NCBI RefSeq assembly: GCF_002005565.1
Contig: NZ_BDJC01000026.1
Location: 31,351 to 95,350, forward strand
Direction of reading: 5' to 3'
DNA length: 64,000 nt
Origin: Streptomyces sp. JHA26
GTDB taxonomy: Bacteria > Actinomycetota > Actinomycetes > Streptomycetales > Streptomycetaceae
The notes under the pieces: model-generated
What the model was told of the DNA's origin: nothing
Database searches by the model: none
Seen by the model: only the letters and a program-made list of their open reading frames with translations
In this document: piece by piece, positions 23,193 through 31,675 of the stretch
Layout: each line of letters begins with the position of its first letter
How positions within the stretch are numbered: position 1 is the stretch's first letter
Position numbers and translations under genes: made by a program

Positions 23193-24065
23193 ATGACGCG
23201 CCCGATCACGGCAGGGCTGGACGGATCCGAGGAGAGCCTGGCCGCACTGGCCTGGGCCGCCAGGGAGGCGGTCCGCCGGGGAGATCCGCTGCACGTCGTG
23301 CACGCCTGGCGGGCCGAGCCGGAAGCGGCCGGCGCGGGGGACCGGGACGCGCAGGAACGGTGGGTCCGGGACTCGGTCGCCGAGGCGGTCCGGACCGTCA
23401 CCGAGCGGCACCCGGACCTCGCGGTGACCACGGACGTCACCGAGGCCGACGACGCCGTCGCCGTGCTGCTCGCCGCCGCGGCCGAGGCCCGGACGCTGGT
23501 GCTCGGCTCGCGCGGCCACGGAGCGGTCGTCGGCTTCCTGCTCGGCTCCGTCGGCCAACAGGTGATCGCCGAGACGCCCCGGCCCGTCGTCCTCGTGCGG
23601 GCCGGGGACGAGGCCGCGGCGGAGGCCGCCGGCCGCGAGGTCGTCGTGGGTCAGCAGGGGGAACCGGAGGACAGCGCCGACGTGATCGGGTTCGCCTTCG
23701 AGGCGGCCGCCGCGCGCGGCGCCACCGTGCGGGCCGTGCGTGCCTGGACCCTGCCGACGGTGTTCACCTACAGCCCGGGCTCGATGCGGCTCGCCGACGA
23801 GGCCGGCGGCCTGGAGCAGTACGAGAGGAAGGCCCTCGGCGAGGCGCTCGCGCCGTGGCGCGAGCGCTTCCCCGACGTACCGGTGGTCGAGCACGTGGAG
23901 ATGGGCAGCGCGGGCCAGGTGCTGCTGGCGGCGGCCGGGAACGCCCAGCTGACGGTCGTCGGCCGCCGCGCCCGCCGCACCGCCGTCGGCGCCCGGATCG
24001 GCTCGGTGGCTCACGGCGTCCTGCACCACGCGGCCTGCCCGGTGGCGGTGGTCCCGCACGCCTGA
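23193..24065 (+). CDS. Universal stress protein, two UspA domains
   Basis: 290 residues with tandem USP domains, about 1-140 and 148-290. The first has TAGLDGSEESLAALAWAAREA and the ATP-binding LVLGSRGHGAVVGFLLGSVGQQVI; the second has a degenerate start (VVVGQQGEPEDSADVIGFAF) and TVVGRRARRTAVGARIGSVAHGVLHH. The G-x2-G-x9-G(S/T) ATP motif is clear in copy one. Start ATG 23193 has GGGAGGG ahead. The protein is likely cytoplasmic and stress-induced. It is divergent from the receiver-reductase gene with about 240 bases between, where no GGGTAY promoter was seen. Confidence 0.92.
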   Translation: MTRPITAGLDGSEESLAALAWAAREAVRRGDPLHVVHAWRAEPEAAGAGDRDAQERWVRDSVAEAVRTVTERHPDLAVTTDVTEADDAVAVLLAAAAEARTLVLGSRGHGAVVGFLLGSVGQQVIAETPRPVVLVRAGDEAAAEAAGREVVVGQQGEPEDSADVIGFAFEAAAARGATVRAVRAWTLPTVFTYSPGSMRLADEAGGLEQYERKALGEALAPWRERFPDVPVVEHVEMGSAGQVLLAAAGNAQLTVVGRRARRTAVGARIGSVAHGVLHHAACPVAVVPHA

Positions 24066-24081
24066 GCCGTGCCCGGGAGCC

Positions 24082-25314
24082 TCACTCCGGCATGGGCTGG
24101 AGCGTCTCCCGGGCCTTCGGCAGGATGTTCGTGATGTAGTCCTGGACGGCGGTGTCCAGGCCGATGTCGTGCTGGGCCCGTTCGGACAGGTACCAGCGGT
24201 GTTCCAGCAGCTCGTGGTAGATCTCCGCCGGGTCCATCGCGCCCCGCAGCTCCACCGGCACCGCCCGCACGGTCGGCCGGAACACCTCCCGCACCCAGCG
24301 GTGGGCGAGCACCTCCGGGCGGGCGCCGAGGGGGTCGCCCGGGGCGTAGTCGTCCTGGGTGGCCATCCAGCTCTCCAAGTCGTTGAGCAGCCGCCGGGCC
24401 TGGTTCTCCTCGGCGTCCAGGCCCGTCAGGCGCAGCAGCTGGCGCTGGTGGTGGCCCGCGTCGACGACCTTGGGCACGAAGGTGACCGTGTCGCCGTGGG
24501 AGGCGTGCTCGATCTGCATCTCGGCCACGTCGAAACCGAGGTCGTTGAGCCGCCGGATCCGGCGCTCGATGTAGTGGTGCTTGCCCGCCGGGTAGACGGA
24601 GGTGCGGGTCAGCTCCTCCCACAGCCGGCCGTAGCGCGCGCAGATCTCCCGGCCGAAGTCCACCGGGTCGACGGACGGGTGCAGCGCCCCGGACGCCTCC
24701 AGGTCGAGCAGCTCGCCGCTGATGTTCACCCGGGCCAGGTCGAGGTCGTAGTCGCGCTGCCCGTCGCTCAGCCGCGGGTGCAGCTCGCCGGTCTCCGCGT
24801 CCACCAGGTAGGCGGCGTAGGCGCCCGCGTCGCGCCGGAAGAGCGTGTTGGACAGCGAGCAGTCGCCCCAGGCGAACCCGGCCAGGTGGAGGCGGACCAG
24901 CAGCACGGCGAGGGCGTCCATCAGACGGTGCATGGTCGCCGGACGCAGCGTCGTCTCGAACATCGACCGGTACGGCATGGACCCGCCGAGGTGCCGCGTG
25001 ATCAGCACCGGCTCCAGCGGCTCACCGGCGCCGTCGGTGCGGCCGGTGACCACGCCCAGCGCGTCCACCGCCGGGATGGCGAGCCGGTCCAGGTCGCGCA
25101 GCAGTTCGTACTCGCGCAGGGCGGGCCGCTCGGCGAGCTCCTTGACGGCGATCACCTCGTCGCCGGCCCGGGCGTAGCGGACGACGTGGCGGGAGATGCC
25201 GCGGGGGAGCGGCACGAGATACTCCTCGGGCCACTCCTCCAGCGGCAGCTGCCACGGCAGTTCGAGCAGGAGCGCCGGGTGCTCCGGATTGGTGGCACTG
25301 ATCTGCAAGGCCAT
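24082..25314 (-). CDS. DUF4032 domain protein (kinase-like fold)
   Basis: 410 residues. The first half looks like an atypical kinase of the RIO/LPS kinase kind: DEVIAVKELAERPALREYEL (a possible ATP-contact Lys), EPVLITRHLGGSMPYRSMF, LHLAGFAWGDCSLSNTLF (a GDxxxxN catalytic-loop analogue of HRDxxxxN) and AAYLVDAETGELHP (DFG-like D-A-E). The C-terminal DUF4032 follows, with HHYIERRIRRLNDLGFDV. The family is unassigned. It is co-transcribed with the MBL hydrolase upstream, with only 10 bases between genes. This is one of the better candidates here for a new small-molecule kinase. Confidence 0.85.
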   Translation of the reverse strand: MALQISATNPEHPALLLELPWQLPLEEWPEEYLVPLPRGISRHVVRYARAGDEVIAVKELAERPALREYELLRDLDRLAIPAVDALGVVTGRTDGAGEPLEPVLITRHLGGSMPYRSMFETTLRPATMHRLMDALAVLLVRLHLAGFAWGDCSLSNTLFRRDAGAYAAYLVDAETGELHPRLSDGQRDYDLDLARVNISGELLDLEASGALHPSVDPVDFGREICARYGRLWEELTRTSVYPAGKHHYIERRIRRLNDLGFDVAEMQIEHASHGDTVTFVPKVVDAGHHQRQLLRLTGLDAEENQARRLLNDLESWMATQDDYAPGDPLGARPEVLAHRWVREVFRPTVRAVPVELRGAMDPAEIYHELLEHRWYLSERAQHDIGLDTAVQDYITNILPKARETLQPMPE

Positions 25315-25324
25315 GACCCGAACC

Positions 25325-26071
25325 CTAGAACGTCCGTTCCCGGGCCAGTCGCGCGGCCTCCTTCACCGGCCCGCGGTGGACGGGGCCGTGCCCGGGGAGC
25401 AGCACGTCGCCGTCGAGCCGCGCGATGACGTCCAGCGAGGCCACCGTGCGGTCCCGATCGTGGTGGAACATGCCGGGCAGCAGCTGGGGCCCCGCCACCC
25501 GCGAGGTGGGGTGCCCGCTGACCAGGGCGTCGCCGGAGACCACCACCCCCGCGTCCGGCAGGTGGTAGACGCAGTGTCCGTCGGTGTGCCCGGGGGTGTG
25601 CACCGGCACGGGCCGGCCGGGCAGGTCGAGCGGGCCGTCCGAGGGGAAGGGGGCGGGAGCGCTCACCGGGTGCTGCTGGGTGCCGCCGGAGCGGAGCACG
25701 TGCGCCAACCAGGGCAGCACGCCCGGCCGCCAGCTGTTGCGCAGGACCTCGCCGACCGACACCTGCTGCAGGAAGTCCCGCCGGGCGTGCGGCACTTCGG
25801 CCTCGTGCAGGAACACGGGCGTGCCGTGGGCGGCGCGCAGGTACTCGGCGGAGCCCAGGTGGTCGTTGTGGGCGTGGGTGATCAGCACGGCCGTCACCGC
25901 CTCGGGCGAACTCCCGACCGCCGCGAGGGAATCGAGCAGGAGCTGCCGGTCACCGGGGTAACCGGTGTCGATCAGGGTCACCGCGTCGCCCTCGGTGAGG
26001 AGGACCCAGTTGGTGTTGCTCCCGTGCACCAGGTAGGTGCCGTCCGCGACGTGCCGCACGTCCGCGCGCAT
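25325..26071 (-). CDS. MBL-fold metallo-hydrolase
   Basis: 248 residues. The metal site HAHNDH (TAVLITHAHNDHLGSAEYL, about residue 60-75) is followed by PVHTPGHTDGHCVYHL, the Asp in VVSGDALVSG and the last His in LLPGHGPVHRGP. This is a glyoxalase II / ribonuclease Z-like hydrolase binding two metals; the substrate is unknown. ATG 26071 (MRADVRHVADGTYLVHG) suits the family and follows GGCGGGGAC. It is first of a two-gene operon with the DUF4032 protein. Confidence 0.88.
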   Translation of the reverse strand: MRADVRHVADGTYLVHGSNTNWVLLTEGDAVTLIDTGYPGDRQLLLDSLAAVGSSPEAVTAVLITHAHNDHLGSAEYLRAAHGTPVFLHEAEVPHARRDFLQQVSVGEVLRNSWRPGVLPWLAHVLRSGGTQQHPVSAPAPFPSDGPLDLPGRPVPVHTPGHTDGHCVYHLPDAGVVVSGDALVSGHPTSRVAGPQLLPGMFHHDRDRTVASLDVIARLDGDVLLPGHGPVHRGPVKEAARLARERTF

Positions 26072-26277
26072 CAGTGTCCCCGCCTTCGTTCCCAGGTGGC
26101 TGCCCGACGGGGGACAGCCAACCAGACGCGGCGGGTGCCCGGCGCTCGGCGCACCCCGCGCGGACGGGACCGGACGCCGGTGCGCGGGTCCACGGCGCGG
26201 GCGCTCCGGGGCGCGGCGCTCCCGGGCGCGCCGACGGGAGCCCGTCGGTGCTCCGTCGGCCTCGGGGTGCTGCCCGC

Positions 26278-26460
26278 TCAGGGCATGAACAGGGCCAGGA
26301 AGATCACCACGAGGACGATGATCCCGACGATGAGCCAGATGTTCTTGTGCCCGCCCCCGCGCCGCGGCACCGGGTCCTCCGGGCCTCCGCCCCGGGGCCG
26401 GTCCTCCGGGAGCTGCGGGTTCTTCGGCCGGTCGTGTGCGTAGAAGTCGTCGTCCGCCAT
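26278..26460 (-). CDS. Small membrane protein, 60 residues
   Basis: MADDDFYAHDRPKNPQLPEDRP is a hydrophilic acidic-basic head rich in Pro and Gly, followed by GGGHKNIWLIVGIIVLVVIF and a short tail, i.e. one C-terminal membrane segment. The ribosome site GGAGGG stands before ATG 26460. It resembles the DUF6480 protein at 56748 in design (polar Pro-rich head, single tail anchor) though not in detail. No function is known. Confidence 0.75.
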   Translation of the reverse strand: MADDDFYAHDRPKNPQLPEDRPRGGGPEDPVPRRGGGHKNIWLIVGIIVLVVIFLALFMP

Positions 26461-26618
26461 GTCGGACTCCCTCCGTGACCGGATACGGGTCCCTCCCACG
26501 GCCCGTCCGACACCTCGCGACGTCCGCCTTTTTCGCATCCCGCCCGCGCCGGCGGCTCCCCCCGCCGCCCGGGCCCGGCGGACCGCGGCCGACGGATTCC
26601 TCGTGCGCCCGCTCTTTC

Positions 26619-26634
26619 GATACACCGGTGTATC
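26619..26634. promoter_or_regulatory. 16-bp palindrome, likely TetR operator
   Basis: GATACACCGGTGTATC is a perfect 16-base palindrome 49 bases before the TetR gene start, in an A/T-richer patch (TTTCGATACACC...CGATACATTCG) that also looks like its promoter. TetR-family repressors usually bind such a site at their own promoter. Confidence 0.65.
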
Positions 26635-26682
26635 CGATACATTCGCGCATCGAACAGGGGAGACGGCGGAGGGGGCGCGGAC

Positions 26683-27330
26683 ATGGACGTCGGGCAGGCC
26701 GCCGGGCGCGTGACCCGGCGCCGCGCGCGCACCCGCGCCGACCTGCTGGAGGCGGCGTTCGCGGTGTTCGCCGCCAAGGGGTTCGGCCGGGTCCCGATCG
26801 AGGAGATCTGTGAGGCCGCCGGCTACAGCCGGGGTGCCTTCTACTCGAACTTCGACAGCCTCGACGAGCTGTTCTTCGCCCTCTACCGCGAACGGGCCGA
26901 CCTGATCGCGGACCAGGTGACCGGCGCCCTCGCCCTCGACGGACCGGACCTGGACGTGCGGGCCGCCGTGGACCGCGTCACCGAGGTACTGCTGCTGGAC
27001 CGGGACTGGCTCCTGGTCAAGACGGACTTCCTGGCGCACGCCGCCCGTGACCCGGACGTGGCGCGAACCCTGCTGGAACACCGGGCGCGCCTGCGCCGCG
27101 CGATCGCCGACCGCCTCGCCCGGGCGCACCCGCGCACACCGCTGCCCGCCGTGCTGGGCGACGCCGAGGCCGCCGCGCACGCCGTGGTCGCCGCCTACGA
27201 CGGCGTCACCGTCCAGCTGCTCCTGGACCGGGACGTCGAGCACGCACGCGTCTGGCTGGGGCAGTTGCTCACCGCACTGCTCACCGACGCGAGCAGCACC
27301 CCCGACGACAACCCCGGCACCACCCCGTGA
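26683..27330 (+). CDS. TetR/AcrR-family transcriptional regulator
   Basis: 215 residues. The N-terminal helix-turn-helix is clear: TRADLLEAAFAVFAAKGFGR, then PIEEICEAAGYSRGAFYSNF and DSLDELFFALYRER. The remaining all-helical domain carries the ligand and dimer surfaces. It starts at ATG 26683 and is followed 38 bases later by the FAD-dependent dehydrogenase, so the pair is probably an operon repressed through the palindrome at 26619. The ligand could be a steroid-like or other hydrophobic substrate of that enzyme, which is inference. Confidence 0.9.
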   Translation: MDVGQAAGRVTRRRARTRADLLEAAFAVFAAKGFGRVPIEEICEAAGYSRGAFYSNFDSLDELFFALYRERADLIADQVTGALALDGPDLDVRAAVDRVTEVLLLDRDWLLVKTDFLAHAARDPDVARTLLEHRARLRRAIADRLARAHPRTPLPAVLGDAEAAAHAVVAAYDGVTVQLLLDRDVEHARVWLGQLLTALLTDASSTPDDNPGTTP

Positions 27331-27368
27331 GAACACGGACGAGGACGAACGAGGAAGGGACGGTCGCC

Positions 27369-29042
27369 ATGGACGCCGACGTCATCGTGGTCGGAGCGGG
27401 CCTCGCGGGCCTGACCGCGGCGCACGAGCTGACCAGCCGGGGCCACAGGGTCGCGCTGGTCGACCAGGAGAACGCGGCCAACCTCGGCGGACAGGCCTTC
27501 TGGTCCTTCGGCGGCCTCTTCCTCGTGGACTCCCCGGAGCAGCGGCGCCTCGGCGTCAAGGACTCCTTCGACCTGGCCTGGAGCGACTGGCAGGGCAGCG
27601 CCGGCTTCGACCGGACCGAGGACGAGGACTCCTGGGCGGTGCGCTGGGCGCGGGCCTACGTCGAGTGGGCGGCGGGGGAGAAGCGGTCCTGGCTGGCCGG
27701 GCACGGCATCACCTTCCTGCCCACCGTCGGCTGGGCCGAGCGCGGCGACCTCACGGCCGGCGGGCACGGCAACTCGGTGCCCCGCTTCCACGTCGCCTGG
27801 GGCACCGGCACCGGGGTCGTCGAACCGTTCGTGCGGTACGCGAAGCAGGCCGCGCGCGACGGCCTGCTCACCTTCCACCACCGTCACCGCGTCGACCACC
27901 TGGTCGTCGAGGGCGGCACCGTGCGCGGCGTGCGCGGCACGGTCCTCGCCGAGGACACCTCGCCCCGCGGCGTCGCCTCCAACCGCGACACGGTCGGCGA
28001 GTTCGAACTCACCGCCCAGGCCGTGATCGTCACCTCCGGCGGAATCGGGGCCGACCACGACATCGTGCGCCGCCACTGGCCCGCACGCCTCGGCACCCCG
28101 CCCGCCGAGATGGTCACCGGTGTCCCCGCCCACGTCGACGGACGGATGCTGGACATCAGCGCCGAGGCGGGCGCACGCCTGGTCAACCGCGACCGGATGT
28201 GGCACTACACCGAGGGCGTGCGCAACTGGGACCCGATCTGGCCCGGCCACGGCATTCGCATCCTGCCCGGACCGTCCTCGATGTGGTTCGACGCCCTAGG
28301 CCGCCGTCTGCCGTCGCCGTACCTGCCCGGCTACGACACCCTCGGCACCCTGCGGCACCTGCGCACCGCCGAGGACCTCGCGGGCCACGACCACTCCTGG
28401 TTCATCCTCACCCGGAAGATCGTCGAGAAGGAGTTCGCCCTCTCCGGCTCCGAGCAGAACCCGGACATCACCGCCAAGGACCGCGCGGGCTTCCTGCGCG
28501 AACGCGTCCTCGGCAAGGGCGCCCCGGGCCCGGTGGACGCCTTCCTGCGCAAGGGCCCCGACTTCGTGACCGCGCCGGACCTGGAGCAGCTGGTCGACCG
28601 CATGAACGGGCTCACCGAGGAGCCGCTCCTGGACGCCGCCTCGATCCGGCGCCAGATCGAGGCCCGCGATCTCCAGACGGCCAACCCGTACGCCAAGGAC
28701 GCCCAGGTGCAGGGCATCCGCAACGCCCGCCGCTACGTCGGCGACCGCCTCGGCCGGGTCGCGGCCCCGCACCGCATCCTGGACCCGGCGGCGGGCCCGC
28801 TGATCGGGGTCAAGCTGCACGTCCTCACCCGCAAGACCCTCGGCGGCATCCAGACCGACCTCGACTCCCGCGCCCTGGGCACCGACGGCACGCCGGTCGA
28901 CGGCCTGTACGCGGCCGGTGAGGTGGCCGGCTTCGGCGGCGGCGGAGTGCACGGCTACAACGCGCTGGAAGGCACCTTCCTCGGTGGCTGCCTGTTCTCC
29001 GGGCGGGCGGCGGGCCGGGCGGCGGCACGTCAGGCCGCCTGA
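27369..29042 (+). CDS. FAD-binding dehydrogenase (KstD/fumarate reductase-like)
   Basis: 557 residues. FAD is held by DVIVVGAGLAGLTAAHELTSRG (about 3-24) and by the C-terminal GLYAAGEVAGFGGGGVHGYNALEG (about 509-532). LGGQAFWSFGGLFLVDSPEQRR and FGGGGVHGYNALEG are typical of the FAD-binding dehydrogenase group related to 3-ketosteroid-delta1-dehydrogenase and fumarate reductase. The substrate is unknown. ATG 27369 lies after GAAGGGA, and the longer in-frame start at 27327 overlaps the TetR stop and is not preferred. It forms an operon with the TetR regulator. Confidence 0.88.
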   Translation: MDADVIVVGAGLAGLTAAHELTSRGHRVALVDQENAANLGGQAFWSFGGLFLVDSPEQRRLGVKDSFDLAWSDWQGSAGFDRTEDEDSWAVRWARAYVEWAAGEKRSWLAGHGITFLPTVGWAERGDLTAGGHGNSVPRFHVAWGTGTGVVEPFVRYAKQAARDGLLTFHHRHRVDHLVVEGGTVRGVRGTVLAEDTSPRGVASNRDTVGEFELTAQAVIVTSGGIGADHDIVRRHWPARLGTPPAEMVTGVPAHVDGRMLDISAEAGARLVNRDRMWHYTEGVRNWDPIWPGHGIRILPGPSSMWFDALGRRLPSPYLPGYDTLGTLRHLRTAEDLAGHDHSWFILTRKIVEKEFALSGSEQNPDITAKDRAGFLRERVLGKGAPGPVDAFLRKGPDFVTAPDLEQLVDRMNGLTEEPLLDAASIRRQIEARDLQTANPYAKDAQVQGIRNARRYVGDRLGRVAAPHRILDPAAGPLIGVKLHVLTRKTLGGIQTDLDSRALGTDGTPVDGLYAAGEVAGFGGGGVHGYNALEGTFLGGCLFSGRAAGRAAARQAA

Positions 29043-29052
29043 ACCCAACACG

Positions 29053-29078
29053 GTTCCCTCCCGTCCCTTCCGGGTACT
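29053..29078 (+). promoter_or_regulatory. Putative sigma-B-type promoter of the DUF6098 gene
   Basis: GGTT (29053-29056), 16 bases, GGGTAC (29073-29078), 56 bases before the ATG at 29135. It fits GNNT-N14-16-GGGTAY. Confidence 0.55.
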
Positions 29079-29134
29079 CCGTCGCCCGGACGACGGACGA
29101 GGGATGACTGAGGGATGACTAGGGAGGTCCGCGC

Positions 29135-29584
29135 ATGAGCGCATCGGACGACCTGCCGGTCGTGCGGACCCTCGCCGAACTCGCCGGCCTGGTCGAACGC
29201 CACCGAGGCCTGTACGTGCGCTGGTCGCGCGGCCCCGAGACCGATCTCGCCAAGGCCTCCAGCACCGACGAGCTCACCGGCGTGCCCATGCCGGGCCTGT
29301 CCGCCAACCCCCTCGACGTGGAGGGGTGGTGGGCGGCCCGGCCCGTACGGGTGTGGGCGGCCCGGCGGCTGCACGACTACGCGCATCTCCCGCACGACAA
29401 GGGCCCCGGCGTGCGGCCCTGGGTGCTCACCGGCCGTGAGACGGGCCGCGGCCCGGACAACGAGCCGCTGGTGACCGACGTCCGGCCGATGTGCTGGGTC
29501 GCCCCGGGAGTCATCGACGAGGCCCGGAGCGAGGTGGAGCGCCAGGAACGCCCCTGGGGCCCGCTGCGCCGCACCGGCCCCTGA
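29135..29584 (+). CDS. DUF6098-family protein
   Basis: 149 residues opening MSASDDLPVVRTLAELAGLV, then YVRWSRGPETDLAKASSTDELTGVPMPGLS and WWAARPVRVWAARRLHDYAH. This matches the DUF6098 family as I remember it: actinobacterial soluble proteins of unknown function, with an RWSRGPxxD motif that hints at ligand or nucleotide contact. A sigma-B-type promoter precedes it, and such genes are often found near stress regulators. Confidence 0.75.
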   Translation: MSASDDLPVVRTLAELAGLVERHRGLYVRWSRGPETDLAKASSTDELTGVPMPGLSANPLDVEGWWAARPVRVWAARRLHDYAHLPHDKGPGVRPWVLTGRETGRGPDNEPLVTDVRPMCWVAPGVIDEARSEVERQERPWGPLRRTGP

Positions 29585-29596
29585 CGGGCCCCGCGC

Positions 29597-29848
29597 TCAC
29601 CCGGAGCGCCGGCGCGCCACCGCGCGGCGCTTGAGCGCACGGCGCTCCGTCTCGCTGGTCCCGCCCCAGACGCCGAGGGACTGCCCCGTGTCGAGCGCCC
29701 ACTGCAGGCACTGCTCCCGGACCGGGCAGCGCCGGCAGACCGCCTTCGCCTGCTCGGTCTGCAACAGGGCCGGTCCGGTGGTGCCGATCGGGAAGAACAG
29801 ATCGGGGTCCTCCGTGCGACACGCGGCGTGCTCGCGCCAGTTGTCCAT
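29597..29848 (-). CDS. WhiB-family iron-sulfur regulator (WblE-like)
   Basis: 83 residues with the four Fe-S cysteines at 10, 38, 41 and 47 (HAACRTEDPDLFFP, AKAVCRRCPVREQCLQW), the GVWGG turn and a basic ALKRRAVARRRSG tail. The order and size resemble WblE/WhiB1 (LFFPIGTTGPA...). WhiB proteins bind region 4 of the main sigma factor and sense oxygen or NO. ATG 29848 is preceded by AGGTGA. It is convergent with the DUF6098 gene. Confidence 0.93.
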   Translation of the reverse strand: MDNWREHAACRTEDPDLFFPIGTTGPALLQTEQAKAVCRRCPVREQCLQWALDTGQSLGVWGGTSETERRALKRRAVARRRSG

Positions 29849-29961
29849 CAAAAGTCACCTGCGATCGAATCGAGTCGTGCCTCGCGAATCCCTTGCTCCG
29901 TTCGGGTGACCTGACAACAGCGGAGTGAAACCGTCGGTCCTCCCCGGGTCCTGCCGACCGC

Positions 29962-30888
29962 TCAGTTCCGCAGCGCCTCGGCCGCCGCCGTCACGACCGC
30001 GTCGGCCACCGCCGCCAGCGCGGGGGAGTCGAGCTTCCACTGCTGCCAGTACAGCGGGACGTCGACGGCCCGGTCCGGGGCGAAGTCGACGAGCCGCCCG
30101 GCCCGCAGCAGGGCCTCCGCCTGCGGCTCCGGCACCATGCCCCAGCCCAGTCCGGCGGCGACCGCCTCCACGAAGCCCTCCGAGGTCGGCACGTAGTGGC
30201 GCCCGGCGCCGGCGCCGTCCCGCCCGAGTCGGCGCACGAAGCCGTCCTGGAAGTCGTCCCGCCGGTCGAAGACCACCACCGGTGCCCCGGCGAGCACCTC
30301 GGGCAGTGGCCCCTCCAGGTACCGGGCGGCGAAGCCGGGGGCGGCACAGGGCCGGTAGCGCATCCGGCCCAGGTACCGGACGGTGCAGCCCGGCACCGGA
30401 TCGGGCGAGGAGGTCACCGCGGCCATCACCACGCCCTCGCGCAGGAGGGCCGCCGTGTGGTCCTCGTCCTCGCGGCGCAGCTCGAAACAGAGCCGCGGTT
30501 CCTGGGACACCCGCGTGAGAGCGCCGAGGAACCACGTCGCGAGCGAGTCGGCGTTGACGGCCACCGAGACCCGGGTCGGCTCCCCGGCACCGCTCAGCCC
30601 CAGCTCCGCGTACGCGTCCCGCTCCAGCCGGGTCACCTGCCGGGCCAGCCGCACCAGCACCGCACCGGACTCCGTGGGCCGCACCGGCTTGGTGCGCAGC
30701 AGCAGCACGCGCCCGGTGCGCTGCTCCAGCGCCTTCACCCGCTGGCTGACCGCGGACGGCGTCACGTGCAGCGCGGCGGCGGCCGCGTCGAACGTGCCCT
30801 CGTCCACCACGGCCAGCAGGGTGCGCACCTGGTCCAGCGGCAGATCCGCGAGCACCGCCGTCGTCCCTGTCGTCCCCATCGCCGCCAT
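29962..30888 (-). CDS. LysR-family regulator, ArgP-like
   Basis: 308 residues. The HTH region is LPLDQVRTLLAVVDEGTFDA followed by AAAALHVTPSAVSQRVKALE, and the effector domain includes RVSVAVNADSLATWFLGAL and WGMVPEPQAEALL. The QxRTLLAVVDEGTFxAAAxxLHVTPSAVSQR run is typical of ArgP/IciA/LysG. It is divergent from a LysE-family exporter, the classic LysG-LysE layout of Corynebacterium, in which LysG turns on lysE when basic amino acids accumulate. An 8-bp inverted repeat lies between. ATG 30888 or 30879 can serve as start. Confidence 0.9.
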   Translation of the reverse strand: MAAMGTTGTTAVLADLPLDQVRTLLAVVDEGTFDAAAAALHVTPSAVSQRVKALEQRTGRVLLLRTKPVRPTESGAVLVRLARQVTRLERDAYAELGLSGAGEPTRVSVAVNADSLATWFLGALTRVSQEPRLCFELRREDEDHTAALLREGVVMAAVTSSPDPVPGCTVRYLGRMRYRPCAAPGFAARYLEGPLPEVLAGAPVVVFDRRDDFQDGFVRRLGRDGAGAGRHYVPTSEGFVEAVAAGLGWGMVPEPQAEALLRAGRLVDFAPDRAVDVPLYWQQWKLDSPALAAVADAVVTAAAEALRN

Positions 30889-30911
30889 GACCCCCGTTCT
30901 CTTCAGGAACA

Positions 30912-30935
30912 CTAAGGATACGTAAGAATCCTTAG
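30912..30935. promoter_or_regulatory. Inverted repeat, likely LysG/ArgP operator
   Basis: CTAAGGAT-ACGTAAGA-ATCCTTAG: perfect 8-base arms separated by 8, between the divergent LysR and LysE genes. It has the T-N-A dyad shape of LysR boxes and is the most A/T-rich part of this intergenic region. Confidence 0.75.
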
Positions 30936-30973
30936 CTGTACGTACGGTGATCGTCCCGCTTAGCGTCAAGGGC

Positions 30974-31588
30974 ATGACCAACGCACTGACCGCCGCGGCC
31001 GCCGGCTTCGGCACCGGCCTCTCGCTCATCGTCGCCATCGGCGCCCAGAACGCCTTCGTCCTGCGCCAGGGGATCCGCCGCGACGCCGTCCTCGCCGTGG
31101 TCGGCATCTGCGCGCTGTCCGACGCCGTCCTCATCGCCCTCGGCGTCGGCGGCGTCGGCGCGGTGGTGGTGGCCTGGCCGGACGCGCTGACCGCGGTCGC
31201 CTGGGTCGGGGGCGCCTTCCTGCTCTGCTACGGCGCCCTGGCCGCCCGGCGCGTGTTCCGGCCGGCCGGGGCGCTGCGGACGGAGGGCGACGCGGCCGGC
31301 TCGCGGCGGCGGGCGGTGCTCACGTGTCTGGCGCTGACCTGGCTCAACCCGCACGTCTACCTCGACACCGTGTTCCTGCTGGGCTCCGTCGCCGCCGACC
31401 GCGGCCCGCTGCGCTGGACCTTCGGCCTGGGGGCGGCCGCGGCCAGCCTGTGCTGGTTCGCCGCGCTGGGTTTCGGTGCCCGCTACCTCGGCCGCTTCCT
31501 GGCCCGGCCCGTCGCCTGGCGCGTCCTGGACGGACTGGTCGCCGCCACCATGATCGTGCTCGGTGTCTCCCTCGTCGTCGGCGCGTGA
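30974..31588 (+). CDS. LysE/ArgO-type amino-acid exporter
   Basis: 204 residues, six hydrophobic segments. The family signature GLSLIVAIGAQNAFVLRQGI is intact near the start, followed by SDAVLIALGVGGVGAVV, LTWLNPHVYLDTVFLLGSVA and a terminal GLVAATMIVLGVSLVVG. It exports lysine or arginine from the cytoplasm when their pools rise. ATG 30974 (MTNALTAAAAG) is chosen over an in-frame ATG at 30947. Its regulator is the divergent LysR gene. Confidence 0.92.
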   Translation: MTNALTAAAAGFGTGLSLIVAIGAQNAFVLRQGIRRDAVLAVVGICALSDAVLIALGVGGVGAVVVAWPDALTAVAWVGGAFLLCYGALAARRVFRPAGALRTEGDAAGSRRRAVLTCLALTWLNPHVYLDTVFLLGSVAADRGPLRWTFGLGAAAASLCWFAALGFGARYLGRFLARPVAWRVLDGLVAATMIVLGVSLVVGA

Positions 31589-31675
31589 ACAGGGCCGGGC
31601 GGTGCGCACGCGCTCGAACGGAACTGCGATAGTGAGGGCCCCGATCGAAAGATGTAACGAGCACGTAGGAAGCGC

